64,000 nucleotides of DNA, taken from Halosimplex halophilum (GTDB lineage Archaea; Halobacteriota; Halobacteria; Halobacteriales; Haloarculaceae). Positions 1 to 7,899 of this stretch are shown here, in pieces. The stretch's first letter is position 1; each line of letters starts with the position of its first letter. The notes under the pieces were generated by a model. It was not told where the DNA came from. It did no database searches and saw nothing but the letters and a program-made list of their open reading frames with translations. Where the stretch lies: contig NZ_ML214297.1 of the NCBI RefSeq assembly GCF_004698125.1, positions 1,364,001-1,428,000 on the forward strand. The letters run 5' to 3'. The position numbers and the translations under genes are program-made.

Positions 1-571
1 GTAGTTCTACAGAACACATCTCGCCAGAATACGCTCTACCCTTGATGTGTGCGCAAGATGAATACTCTTCGCCACAGATAGAACAGATCATACTACCAAC
101 GTCAAACGCGGGACTTACAAATTGGATAGACGGGAACAACAGGTGCTCGTAAGCATCGAGTCGGTCTAGAAACGGCTCAACATTCATTTTCTCAGCCACT
201 TGGTGTGCTCTTGCTGCAGCCTCTGCGGAGTTTCGTGATGCTAACAGGTGTTCCCACGCATCGTTAGGACGATTCTCCTTCAATGAAACAATCATTTCTA
301 ACTCTCCGATTAGAGCACCGACCATATATTCGATTGACAACAACAGATTAGCATCATTTGGATTGCCGTTCGAGGATAGCTCATTCTTTGTTTCTACTGT
401 ATACTCCTGAAGTTCATACAGCCGATCTATTGAGGCGTTTTGATGCTGTTTTGCACGAACAAAGTAACGAGCGGGCGTAATATCGTTAACAGTTTTAACA
501 AATCGGTGAACTAACTCTGGCCCTTTCAGGCTCCTTTGCGAGGTATTATGCAGATTCGGTTTCCTTGTCAT
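1..571 (-). CDS. Partial hypothetical protein with a Cys/His cluster
   Basis: Reading leftward from an ATG at 569-571, the frame stays open to the window edge (about 190 residues), so the C-terminus is missing. The first ~160 residues look mainly helical and acidic/polar, with no membrane segment and no domain I recognise. Close to the edge is a cluster spaced C-x2-C-x6-C-x-H-x10-C (starting CSICGEEY), which suggests a small zinc-binding fold. The start overlaps the 3' end of the upstream gene by 26 bp in another frame, so the two are probably cotranscribed and translationally coupled. The DNA is clearly A+T-richer than the rest of the window and uses codons such as AAT, TTA and AGA that its neighbours avoid, which fits recent acquisition. 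Function unknown. Confidence 0.7.
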   Translation of the reverse strand, partial: MTRKPNLHNTSQRSLKGPELVHRFVKTVNDITPARYFVRAKQHQNASIDRLYELQEYTVETKNELSSNGNPNDANLLLSIEYMVGALIGELEMIVSLKENRPNDAWEHLLASRNSAEAAARAHQVAEKMNVEPFLDRLDAYEHLLFPSIQFVSPAFDVGSMICSICGEEYSSCAHIKGRAYSGEMCSVEL

Positions 572-1091
572 CTGTGGCCTCCGCCTCGTCAGGATCAGAT
601 TCCATAAGTTCGTCGCGTTCGACTTCGAGCTTGTCAAGAACTTGTTCTAGTTTATCGGGCTCCCCTTCGTATTCTACCTGTTTACAAGTCCCATCTGGGT
701 GTTCCACGCTAAATTTGAATTTTATTGAAGAGTGACGTTGAGTTGAATAGTATGACTCAATAAGTCCAATAACAGTCAGGACACTGTCCCAGTTTTCAAC
801 TAGAAACTCGGCAGTGAAATGGATAATTGGGCCGATCGTCTCTGCTGACCAAGCATGGGTGACTGGACGTTCGTTTGACTCTGTGAGTTCATCCGGATCA
901 ACCCCTTCTTGCTCTAATAGCTTCTCTATAGTAAGCGCCTCTTGATTCATCTTCAGTTCATCCACATCGTCGGCTGAAAAATAGTTTCGAGGTAGAACTA
1001 CGAGAGATTCTGGGGATTCTAATCCAAGATGTTCAGCCTGGGAGCGCACACTACTGCTATTGCGAACAACGATATCTGGATCGTTTTCCAT
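546..1091 (-). CDS. Hypothetical acidic protein, accessory region
   Basis: A 181-residue protein I do not recognise. Residues ~1-85 are acidic and mixed, with a VVLPRNYF stretch near residue 31. Residues ~85-110 form a hydrophobic/amphipathic helix that could be a weak membrane or packing segment. Residues ~120-150 read as two beta strands followed by a helix (FKFSVEHPDG, then QVEYEG, then KLEQVLDKLE), and the C-terminus is a charged Glu/Asp tail. The layout helix, then strand-strand-helix, superficially recalls small effector-associated adaptor domains, but that is only a shape argument. It is the first gene of a leftward pair that overlaps the zinc-cluster gene. A+T-rich codon use again suggests transfer. 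Confidence 0.75.
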   Translation of the reverse strand: MENDPDIVVRNSSSVRSQAEHLGLESPESLVVLPRNYFSADDVDELKMNQEALTIEKLLEQEGVDPDELTESNERPVTHAWSAETIGPIIHFTAEFLVENWDSVLTVIGLIESYYSTQRHSSIKFKFSVEHPDGTCKQVEYEGEPDKLEQVLDKLEVERDELMESDPDEAEATDDKETESA

Positions 1092-1199
1092 TTGGTCTCA
1101 CATCCACTATGTGATCAAGTACTATTGAGTTTGTGCTGCCACTCTCGTCAAAACATCGATTGACTAATACTTCTCCACTGAGCCAATAGTGTAGATGAG

Positions 1200-1463
1200 T
1201 CAGGTCTCATCCAAACGAAGATCATCGGTCTCAAGTTCACCTGACAGATACCTTCGGCCCTTCTCGGAGATACAGTAATAACTGCCGTCGTCCACTTCAA
1301 CAAGGTCAGATTCTGCTAGTTTGGCAAGTCGTTGAGACACCCACGAACGTGAGTAATCAAGATTTCTCGAAATCACAACAGGTGAGAGTTCTAACCCGGA
1401 TTCATCTAAGAGTTCGAGAATCCGGTCATCGGTCTGATTCATCCAGTCCACCCGCGGACGCAT
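1200..1463 (-). CDS. Winged-helix repressor, haloviral PhiH1-like type
   Basis: An 87-residue protein beginning MRPRVDWM. It has the compact winged-helix layout common in haloarchaeal viruses and integrated elements: helix 1 (DDRILELLDES), a helix-turn-helix at about residues 28-52 with recognition helix SRSWVSQRLAKL, then the wing around DDGSYYCISEKGRRYL. It probably binds DNA as a dimer and represses element genes. It sits between the unknown leftward pair and the rightward integrase operon, where a switch regulator would be expected. The 1464-1876 intergenic stretch beside it holds several inverted repeats that are candidate operators. Intermediate base composition supports membership of the element. 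Family assignment is from sequence pattern; target genes are inferred. Confidence 0.85.
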   Translation of the reverse strand: MRPRVDWMNQTDDRILELLDESGLELSPVVISRNLDYSRSWVSQRLAKLAESDLVEVDDGSYYCISEKGRRYLSGELETDDLRLDET

Positions 1464-1876
1464 GGTCCGCGAATCGATTGACTCTGGTTAACGGTTTTTG
1501 ATACGTTGTCAGTAGATACCATATCCGTTATCTACAGTCAACGAAATCGTTGAGTAAATTTAAGTGAGGTTGGTCCAACAGTCGGGCCAAGAGCGTCACA
1601 CCGGGCTGGCGGGCCGGAGGTCCTGCGAGAAAGAGTCGGTAGCCGACGACCCTACCCGTCGGCCGGGGTGTCGCTCTCGCGAGCGAACACATGACCACGA
1701 GAGATGCACGCCGCCGTAAGTCAGGTGGCACGACGAACCGCCCGCTACCCCGTTTTACTTTCACCGGTGAAATCCGCGATTTTGCCGGGACGGGGGCTGA
1801 ATCGCTTTACTTTCACTTTCACCACGCGCGTCTGGATTACCCCTTTTACGTCCCCGACATTCAGTCACGCCCGGCT
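1464..1876. promoter_or_regulatory. Divergent control region of the integrated element
   Basis: This 413-bp gap between the winged-helix gene and the integrase operon contains no convincing gene. Three dyads are visible. GTAGATA (1512-1518) pairs with TATCTAC (1529-1535). TCAACGA (1538-1544) pairs with TCGTTGA (1547-1553). TTTCACCGGTGAAA (1759-1772) is a perfect 14-bp palindrome. TTTACTTTCAC occurs twice, at 1754-1764 and 1806-1816. A TATA-like TTTTAC at 1844-1849 lies 28 bp before the ATG at 1877, suggesting a leaderless transcript of the integrase operon. The left dyads lie 50-90 bp upstream of the repressor start, so they could serve autoregulation. Operator function is inferred. Confidence 0.55.
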
Positions 1877-2143
1877 ATGTCGGAAAACGAGAAGGAAGTC
1901 GTCCAGATCGAGGACCGCCACGACCGGTGGCGGTTCACCTGTCCCCGCGGGCACCGTTCCTGGGAGCCCACGAACCACCACTTCTGGTGTTCGAAGTGCG
2001 CCAGCGCCGAGGGCGTCGATGGCGTCTTCGACGAGCTGCGCGACAAGCGGAACGATGACCTACTCCGGCGTGACGAGGTGCGCCTGCTGACGCCCGCCGG
2101 ACCCTACGACCGTGATCTCGACTATCGGGAGGGGTCGGCGTGA
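1877..2143 (+). CDS. Small Cys/His zinc-binding protein of integrase operon
   Basis: An 88-residue protein starting MSENEKEV. The frame extends upstream, but the ATG at 1877 is preferred because it follows a TATA-like TTTTAC by 28 bp and the upstream extension has a non-coding look. Residues ~20-45 contain CPRGHRSWEP and WCSKC, giving a C-x3-H plus C-x2-C arrangement typical of a zinc ribbon. The last four bases of the gene (GTGA) overlap the start of the next one, so it is the first gene of a three-gene operon ending in the integrase. It may assist recombination or regulate it; I know of no demonstrated function. Confidence 0.7.
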   Translation: MSENEKEVVQIEDRHDRWRFTCPRGHRSWEPTNHHFWCSKCASAEGVDGVFDELRDKRNDDLLRRDEVRLLTPAGPYDRDLDYREGSA

Positions 2144-2430
2144 CGCGCGAGTTTGTCGTCTCCGACGAGCGTCCATCGGTGAGCTACGGACCGACTCGGA
2201 ATCTGGACGAGTGGGTCCTGGCGGTCACCTGTGAAGATGAGCGCGTCGAGATCGTCCTCGACGAGCGAGCGATGTATGACCTGTGGGTGGAGGTTCGGGG
2301 TGTCCCCTGGCCGGACCCGCCGAAGAGTCCGAAAAACGAGCGTCTCGTCCGCCAGTTGGTCCACGCGGCCAACGGCGCCGATGAGGAGATGCTGCAGGAC
2401 GCGCTCGAAGCCCTGGGGGTGCGACGATGA
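2140..2430 (+). CDS. Hypothetical protein of integrase operon
   Basis: A 96-residue acidic protein with a GTG start that overlaps the preceding stop (GTGA). Its own stop overlaps the integrase ATG (ATGA). The N-terminal half reads as beta strands (EFVVSDERPSVSY, WVLAVTCEDERVEIVLDE). The C-terminal half is helical (ERLVRQLVHAANGADEEMLQDALEAL). No known domain or DNA-binding motif is obvious. Position in a tightly coupled operon directly before the integrase suggests a recombination accessory role such as a directionality or regulatory factor, but that is inference from context only. Confidence 0.7.
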   Translation: MTREFVVSDERPSVSYGPTRNLDEWVLAVTCEDERVEIVLDERAMYDLWVEVRGVPWPDPPKSPKNERLVRQLVHAANGADEEMLQDALEALGVRR

Positions 2431-3473
2431 GCGACGACGATCTCGTCTCTATCCCGCCCAAAGAGGCGGTCGAGCTTCATCTTGATAGCCTGGAGGATAC
2501 GGCCGCGGACTGGACTGAGAAGGGCCACCGGAGCCACCTCCGGGCGTGGGTGGAGTGGTGCCGCGAAGAGGGCGGCATCGACTCGATGGACGAGGTGACC
2601 GGCCGGGACATCTACGAGTTCCGGCGGTGGCGTCGTAACGGTGGCTACTCCCGCGGCGAAGACGAGTTGGCGGCCCGGACCGTCCACACGGCCCTGACGA
2701 CGATACGGTCGTTCCTGCGGACCTGTGCGTCAATCGAGGCCGTCCCGCAGGACCTGTACGAGAAGGTCCAGCTACCGACCCTGAGCCGGAACGAACAGGT
2801 GTCGGACTCGTGGCTCCCGCCGGAGCGCGTCCCGCCGATTCTCGACTACCTGAGCAGCTACGAGTACGCGAGTCGCGATCACGTCATCTGGGTCCTGGTG
2901 TGGCACACTGGCGCCCGACTCGGCGCGGTCCGCGCGCTCGACCTGGGCGACGTAGAGCTCGAAAGCGACGAGCCCGGGCTGCGGTACCGACACCGGCCAG
3001 AGACCGGAACCCCGCTCAAGAACGACGACCAGGGGGAGCGGTACAACCGTATCAGCCAGCGAGTCGCGCGAGTCCTACAGGATTACATCGATGGGCCGCG
3101 TGTGGAAGCGACCGACGAACACGGCCGGACGCCGCTCGTGACGACGAAGGCCGGCCGTCTGTCGGCGACATGTATCCGGAACGCGTTCTACCGCTGGACC
3201 CGGCCGTGCAAGATCGGCGAGGAGTGCCCGCACGACGAGGACCCGGATACCTGCGAGTACGCCCGTCACACCGGGATGAGTTCCTGCCCGTCCGCCCGCT
3301 CGACCCACGACGTGCGGAAGGGGCGGGTGACGAAGTACCGGAACGACGGCGTGCCGCGTGGCGTGGTCGCGGACCGTCTCGACTGTTCGGAAGAGATCCT
3401 CGACAAGCACTACGACCGAGCGAACGAGCGCGAGAAGGCAGACCGCCGATGGGAGTTCATCGACGATGAGTAA
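2427..3473 (+). CDS. Tyrosine recombinase/integrase (XerC/D-like)
   Basis: A 348-residue site-specific recombinase. Residues ~10-115 form the SAM-like core-binding domain. The catalytic domain follows, with candidate active residues Arg164 (in HTGARLGAV), Lys198, His294 and Arg297 (HDVR) and the nucleophile Tyr329 (DKHYDR). Residues ~261-287 hold an extra Cys/His insertion (CPHDEDP region) seen in haloarchaeal integrases. It is the last gene of a three-gene operon with 4-bp overlaps. It points toward high-G+C chromosomal DNA, so the attachment site is expected just to its right; no tRNA target is visible there. The enzyme presumably integrates and excises the element lying to its left. Confidence 0.93.
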   Translation: MSDDDLVSIPPKEAVELHLDSLEDTAADWTEKGHRSHLRAWVEWCREEGGIDSMDEVTGRDIYEFRRWRRNGGYSRGEDELAARTVHTALTTIRSFLRTCASIEAVPQDLYEKVQLPTLSRNEQVSDSWLPPERVPPILDYLSSYEYASRDHVIWVLVWHTGARLGAVRALDLGDVELESDEPGLRYRHRPETGTPLKNDDQGERYNRISQRVARVLQDYIDGPRVEATDEHGRTPLVTTKAGRLSATCIRNAFYRWTRPCKIGEECPHDEDPDTCEYARHTGMSSCPSARSTHDVRKGRVTKYRNDGVPRGVVADRLDCSEEILDKHYDRANEREKADRRWEFIDDE

Positions 3474-3583
3474 CACCCAACCTGAATCCACGAAAGTACC
3501 GAATATTGGGGCTGTGGGGGCCTGCAGCGCCCATCATTCTGCGTGACGGTAACATTCGTCGGACTGCGGTACGCCGCTCGTAG

Positions 3584-3923
3584 AGGAGTCCCCTCCTCGG
3601 TCGACCTGATTTCGTCGACTCCGTCGAGGCACAACTACTGACTCCGACGACCTCCGGGAACGGGGGACGATCGTCGAGGACGATGGGTTCGAGATCGCCG
3701 ATTGGACCTCCGATGCACGCCGGACCTATCTCAAGGGGCTCCCCGTCGAAGCGCACAGTGAGCTGACACCCTCCACCGTCTTCGAGCACTCGCCGCTGAG
3801 GACACCCCTGTTCGGCTGAACGAGGCCCGATCATCCATCGATGTCGCGAGTTCGTTGCTGGATCTCGCCGACCGGCTCGCGACGGAAACGAACGACGACA
3901 CCTACCGAGACCTCCCGAGATGA
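3584..3923 (+). pseudogene. Frame-broken gene remnant next to the integrase
   Basis: Three consecutive coding-like segments follow one another in three different forward frames. The first spans about 3584-3636 (PDFVDSVEAQLL), the second 3637-3797 (DDLRERGTIVEDDGFEIADW onward), and the third 3798-3923 (VRLNEARSSIDVASSLLDLA to a TGA at 3921). Together they read as the C-terminal ~110 residues of one acidic haloarchaeal protein interrupted by frameshifts and lacking a start. I cannot name the family. The stretch 3474-3583 between the integrase and this remnant shows nothing else and may contain the attachment site. The remnant could be a host gene damaged by integration or an older decayed gene. 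Confidence 0.4.
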
Positions 3924-4044
3924 GTCGACGCTAGTAGCTGTTTTTTAGGCTCGGGCGGCGGAGTGGTCGCGCCGTCCCGGCGCCGAAGGGGAACCATCGG
4001 CCGGATCGGCCACCTTTTTCGTCCGAGCGGCCCGGACTTCGGGT

Positions 4045-5037
4045 ATGGACACACGCGAGTTCGGCTCGACAGGCTGGGACGTGACGGAGATCGGCCTCGG
4101 GACCTGGAACGTCGGCCCGTCGTGGGGTGACGTGACCGACGAGCAGGCCAGGGAGGCCATCCGAACGGCGCTGGACGACGGCGTCAACTTCGTCGACACC
4201 GCCGAGGTGTACGGCCAGGGCCGCGCCGAGCGGCTCATCGGCGAGGTGCTCGACGAGCGCGACCCCGACCGGAAGATCTACGTCCCCACGAAGGCCGCGC
4301 CGGACGAGGACGGCGGCCACTCCGAGGAGGGCCTGCGCGCCTCCGTCGAGGGCTCGCTCGACCGGCTCGGCGTCGACTCGCTGGACCTGGTCCAGCTGCA
4401 CTGCCCGGAGACGGAGGCGTTCTACGACCCGGAGAACTTCCGGGTGCTGGAGGAACTCAAGGCGGAGGGGCTGATCGACCACGCCGGCGTCAGCGTCGAG
4501 AAGGTCGAGGAAGCCGACAAGGCCATCGAGCACGACGTCGTCGAGTCGGTGCAGATCATCTTCAACCCGCTGCGCCAGCGCCCGGCCGAGCGGTTCTTCG
4601 AGCGAGCGGCGAACGAGGACATCGGGATCATCGTCCGCGTCCCGCTGGCGTCGGGCCTGCTCGCGGACGCCTTCGAGGGTCCCGAGGACTTCGACGAGGG
4701 GGACCACCGGCGGACGGCCGCCGAGGAGGGCGTCGACGCCGGCGTCGGCCGCAAGGGCGGGGAGACGTTCGCGGGCGTCCCGTTCGAGGACGGCCTGGCC
4801 GCCGTCGACGACCTGCGGCCGTTCGTCCCCGGCGACGCGACGATGGCGCAGTTCACGCTCCGCTGGATCCTCGACCACGACGCCGTCTCGACGGTGATCC
4901 CGGGGTCGACGACGCCCGAGCACGTCGCCGAGAACGACGCCGCCGCCGAACTGGACCCACTCAGCCACCAGACACACGGCGCGGTCCGGGACATCTACGA
5001 CGAACACGTCCGCGACTACGTCCACCACCGCTGGTGA
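4045..5037 (+). CDS. Aldo/keto reductase family oxidoreductase
   Basis: A 330-residue NADPH-type aldo/keto reductase with a full-length TIM barrel. The catalytic tetrad is visible as Asp51 and Tyr56 (FVDTAEVYGQG), Lys83 (VPTKAAP) and His119 (LVQLHCPE). The C-terminal cofactor region is represented by TVIPGSTTPEHVAEN. The substrate cannot be predicted; such enzymes reduce aldehydes or ketones, or act on potassium-channel-like or sugar substrates. A CTTTTTCG box about 30 bp before the ATG suggests its own leaderless promoter. It is the first intact host gene to the right of the integrated element and stands alone on the plus strand. Confidence 0.93.
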   Translation: MDTREFGSTGWDVTEIGLGTWNVGPSWGDVTDEQAREAIRTALDDGVNFVDTAEVYGQGRAERLIGEVLDERDPDRKIYVPTKAAPDEDGGHSEEGLRASVEGSLDRLGVDSLDLVQLHCPETEAFYDPENFRVLEELKAEGLIDHAGVSVEKVEEADKAIEHDVVESVQIIFNPLRQRPAERFFERAANEDIGIIVRVPLASGLLADAFEGPEDFDEGDHRRTAAEEGVDAGVGRKGGETFAGVPFEDGLAAVDDLRPFVPGDATMAQFTLRWILDHDAVSTVIPGSTTPEHVAENDAAAELDPLSHQTHGAVRDIYDEHVRDYVHHRW

Positions 5038-5267
5038 CGGGTCGGCGAGTCCGGTGCAGACTGCCGTCCGAGCGGACCACTCCGAAATCTTCTTAGGGGT
5101 TCCCGTCGCCGTCGTCTCCCGTCGAGTGGGGAGCGCTCGGGAGCGCTCCGTGGGTGCGTTTCAGCCGGAGATCACGGCCGGCCAGTCGCAACGCTGTCGG
5201 CCGGATCTCCACCCGAAAACGGCGGGTTCGTCGCTCGTAGCCGTTCCGCCGCGCGCTCGACCGCCGC

Positions 5268-5353
5268 TCATACGGACTGCTGTAAGTCATTACCGCATCG
5301 AGCGCCCGCTGTGGGGCGGTCGTCGCGGCAAACAGTCACAGCAATCCGTATCA
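5268..5353. repeat. 86-bp palindromic intergenic element, copy 1
   Basis: An imperfect palindrome of exactly 86 bp. The left arm TCATACGGACTGCTGT pairs with the right arm ACAGCAATCCGTATCA, and inner arms CCGC/GCGG and CGCCC/GGGCG close the stem. The right end (TCA at 5351-5353) is the TGA stop codon of the leftward membrane-protein gene, so that transcript reads TGATACGGAT into the hairpin. The rest of the 5038-5350 gap shows no gene. A second 86-bp copy lies at 63357-63442. Likely a transcript 3'-end structure or a small palindromic mobile repeat. Confidence 0.75.
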
Positions 5354-6706
5354 GCCCGCGCTCGCGCCGCTCGTCCGTTCGCTCCCGTCGACGGACCCGG
5401 CGTCGTCGCCCAGGCCCCGACCCAGGAGATAGAGCGGGAACCCGAACGCGACGGTCGCGGCGGTCCACGGGACCGTGGTGAAGGCGGACAGCAGGACGCC
5501 CCATAGCGGTGACGCCGACGGCGCGTAGAGGACGGCGGCGCCGAACGGCGACGCCAGTAGCGCCACCGCGACGGGAGCGCTCACGGTCCGGTCCCGTTCG
5601 CGTGCGCGGCCGAGCGGGAACCAGAGCGCGGCGGGCACCGACAGCAGCGCGGTCTGGACGGCGACGAGGGAGACGGTACTCGCCGCGACGGCGACGAGCG
5701 TCGATGCGCCGAGGGTGTACGCGAGCGCGGCGCGCGCGGACGGGCGGTCCAGCGCTATCGCGCCCCCGGCGACGAGCGCGTACAGCGCGGCGAAGGTGGC
5801 GACGGTCTCGGCGACGGCGGCGTCGAGGAGCACGGGACCGGCCAGCGCCGCGCCGGCGAGTACCGCGACCGCGGCGCCGCCCCCCGCGATCCCCTTCCCG
5901 AGGGGCGACGGATCGACGGCGGGCAACTCGCCGCCCCAGCGCCGCAACGCCAGCAACAGGGAACCCAGCAGAACCGCGGGCGCGACGCCGAGCGCGAGCG
6001 CGCCCGGTTCGGCGAGTGAGACGCCGAAGGCGACGAACCCGGCGGTCGTCAGCGCCCGCGATCCGGGACCGTCCGTCGGGGCGAACGCCAGGCGGGTGTC
6101 GCTCCCCAGTCCCGGTTGCTCGTCGGTGGGACGCCAGACGGCCGCGCCGTCCTCGACGGTCGCGCCCGGGGGCGCGCGGCTCACGACAGTTCCGTTCGGC
6201 CCCTCGATCCGGAGCCGGTCGGCTTCGAGGGCCAGCCCGGCACGGCGAGCCCGCGGGTCGAGCAGGTCCACGAGGACGACCCCGCCGAGGCTCCGGTGGG
6301 CCACGCCGGGTTGGGTGAAGGTGACGACCAGCGTGTCGTTCGCGACTTCCGTATGGAGGTTCCGCGGGTCGTCGACGACGGAGCGGCGGTCGAGACTCGC
6401 GCGGACGACGCGCTCGCGGAGCGTCGCGTTCGCCGCGAGCCGGTCGGCCGCGCGGTCGTCGACCCGGACGCGGGCGTGCCAGCGTCCGCTCCCGTCCTCG
6501 CGGACGCTGATCGTCGCCGCGCCGTACTCGACGGTGAGCGGGACGCCCGCGTCCTCGGCGGCGTCGGCGAGGCCGTCCCCGCAGACGCCGCAGACCGCTT
6601 CCGGCGGCGGCGCCGCGGCGGCGGGTCCGACTGCGACCGCCGCGAGCGACGCACTGACCAGGAGGACGGCGACCGCACCGAGGAGGACGAAACGACGGGC
6701 TGTCAT
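5351..6706 (-). CDS. Secreted/membrane protein with multi-TM C-terminal half
   Basis: A 451-residue protein from the ATG at 6706. That start is chosen because it begins directly with a signal sequence (residues ~1-30, MTARRFVLLGAVAVLLV), whereas an upstream ATG would precede it with a polar stretch. A short CGVCG motif follows the signal at about residue 39. Residues ~50-215 form a soluble, presumably extracytoplasmic beta-rich domain. Residues ~220-430 contain roughly seven or eight hydrophobic helices. I do not recognise the family; it looks haloarchaea-specific. The stop codon is part of the palindromic element at 5268-5353. The upstream neighbour, a dehydrogenase, is on the same strand 60 bp away. 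Confidence 0.8.
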   Translation of the reverse strand: MTARRFVLLGAVAVLLVSASLAAVAVGPAAAAPPPEAVCGVCGDGLADAAEDAGVPLTVEYGAATISVREDGSGRWHARVRVDDRAADRLAANATLRERVVRASLDRRSVVDDPRNLHTEVANDTLVVTFTQPGVAHRSLGGVVLVDLLDPRARRAGLALEADRLRIEGPNGTVVSRAPPGATVEDGAAVWRPTDEQPGLGSDTRLAFAPTDGPGSRALTTAGFVAFGVSLAEPGALALGVAPAVLLGSLLLALRRWGGELPAVDPSPLGKGIAGGGAAVAVLAGAALAGPVLLDAAVAETVATFAALYALVAGGAIALDRPSARAALAYTLGASTLVAVAASTVSLVAVQTALLSVPAALWFPLGRARERDRTVSAPVAVALLASPFGAAVLYAPSASPLWGVLLSAFTTVPWTAATVAFGFPLYLLGRGLGDDAGSVDGSERTSGASAG

Positions 6707-6766
6707 CGTCTGCCCGCTCACTCGCCGGTCCCAAGTGGGTTCCGGAGGGTCAGCCGGTCGTTTCAC

Positions 6767-7627
6767 CTATTCGTACTCGTAGAAGCCCTTCCCGGTCTTC
6801 TTCCCGAGGTCGCCCGCCTCGACCTTGCGCTTGAGGAGGTAGGCGGGCTTGTAGCGGTCGCCCAGCTCCTCGTGGAGCGTCTCGGAGGCGTGGAGACACA
6901 CGTCGAGGCCGATGTGGTCGGCGAGTTCGAGCGGCCCCATCGGGACGTTCGTGCCGAGTTCCATCCCGCGGTCGATGTCCTCCCTGGCGGCGACGCCCTC
7001 GTCGTAGGCGCGGATCCCCTCGTTGATCCACGGCATCAGGATCCGGTTGGTCACGAACCCCGGCTTGTCGTCGGCCTCCCAGGTCTCCTTGCCGAGTGCC
7101 TCCGCGAACTCGTGGGCGAACTCCACGACCTCGGGGTCGGTCTTCTCGCCGACGACCACCTCGACGCCCTTCATCACCGGGACGGGGTTCATGAAGTGCA
7201 GCCCGACCACGTTCGCGGGCCGGTCGGTGGCGGCGGCGATGGTCGTGATCGAGAGCGTGCTCGTGTTCGTGGCCAGCACCACGTCGTCGTCGGTCGCGTC
7301 GTCGAGGTCGGCGAACACGTCGCGCTTGACGTCGATGTCCTCGACGACCGCCTCGACCACCAGGTCCGCGTCGGCGAGGTCGTCCATCTCCGTCGTCCCG
7401 GTCACCCGGTCGCGCATCGTCTCGGCTTCCGCTTCATCGATCGTCCCCTTCTCGACGAGGCGGTCGAGCCCCTCTGTCAGGTTCTCGATCCCCTGGTCGA
7501 CGAGGTCCTGCTCGATGTCCCTGAGGACGACCTCGTAGCTCGACTGGGTGGCGACCTGTGCGATCCCGCTGCCCATGGTGCCGGCGCCGACGACGCCGAC
7601 GGTGTCGACCGCATCGAGTCCGCGCAT
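6767..7627 (-). CDS. hbd: 3-hydroxyacyl-CoA dehydrogenase
   Basis: A 286-residue NAD-dependent 3-hydroxyacyl-CoA (or 3-hydroxybutyryl-CoA) dehydrogenase that oxidises the beta-hydroxyl of acyl-CoA in fatty acid degradation or C4 metabolism. The Rossmann motif GAGTMGSG is at residues 14-21. The catalytic His144 lies in VGLHFMNPVPVMKGVEVV, and the typical KKTGKGFYEYE ends the C-terminal helical domain. Length matches the monofunctional family, and there is no fused enoyl-CoA hydratase. It stands alone in a leftward orientation, and no other beta-oxidation gene is adjacent. The MaoC hydratase at 48792 and the acyl-CoA carboxylase at 12296 are separate loci in this window. Confidence 0.95.
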   Translation of the reverse strand: MRGLDAVDTVGVVGAGTMGSGIAQVATQSSYEVVLRDIEQDLVDQGIENLTEGLDRLVEKGTIDEAEAETMRDRVTGTTEMDDLADADLVVEAVVEDIDVKRDVFADLDDATDDDVVLATNTSTLSITTIAAATDRPANVVGLHFMNPVPVMKGVEVVVGEKTDPEVVEFAHEFAEALGKETWEADDKPGFVTNRILMPWINEGIRAYDEGVAAREDIDRGMELGTNVPMGPLELADHIGLDVCLHASETLHEELGDRYKPAYLLKRKVEAGDLGKKTGKGFYEYE

Positions 7628-7864
7628 ACCCCATCTGTGCCCGCCGCCGGCGTAAGCCTACTCCCGGTCGACGACCGGTTCCGTCGAACGCTCTCTCGCC
7701 CGGCGGCCGCGCTACGCGTCGAGTTGTGTTCGAGTACTTGCCACTTCATCCCGTCGCGCCTTCCGGATACTTCAACGCGACCGATTTCGGCCCTCCGAGC
7801 GCGTGTGAACGCCACGCACGCCCCAATCGTTTACTCGGCCGGTAGTAAATAGTGTCAGAAAGAA

Positions 7865-7873
7865 GATATATAC
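7865..7873 (+). promoter_or_regulatory. TATA box of the aldolase-FBPase operon
   Basis: GATATATAC lies 27 bp before the ATG at 7900, the expected distance for a leaderless haloarchaeal transcript. It decides the aldolase start: the frame is open further upstream, but any earlier start would lie on top of or before this box. Confidence 0.7.
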
Positions 7874-7899
7874 GTTCGGTCCGTGTACGCGTATCCGTA

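Noticed and set aside
3474-3640. tRNA gene as the integrase target
   Set aside because: No cloverleaf can be drawn and no T-loop sequence is present; the attachment site remains unidentified.
5054-5506. Plus-strand frame after the aldo/keto reductase
   Set aside because: No promoter or motif, and it overlaps the palindromic element and the convergent membrane gene; composition is random-like.
6116-7852. Long open frame on the plus strand antisense to the membrane protein and dehydrogenase genes
   Set aside because: It opposes two well-supported genes, has Arg/Val/Asp composition typical of reverse-frame shadows in high-G+C DNA, and has no promoter or conserved motif.
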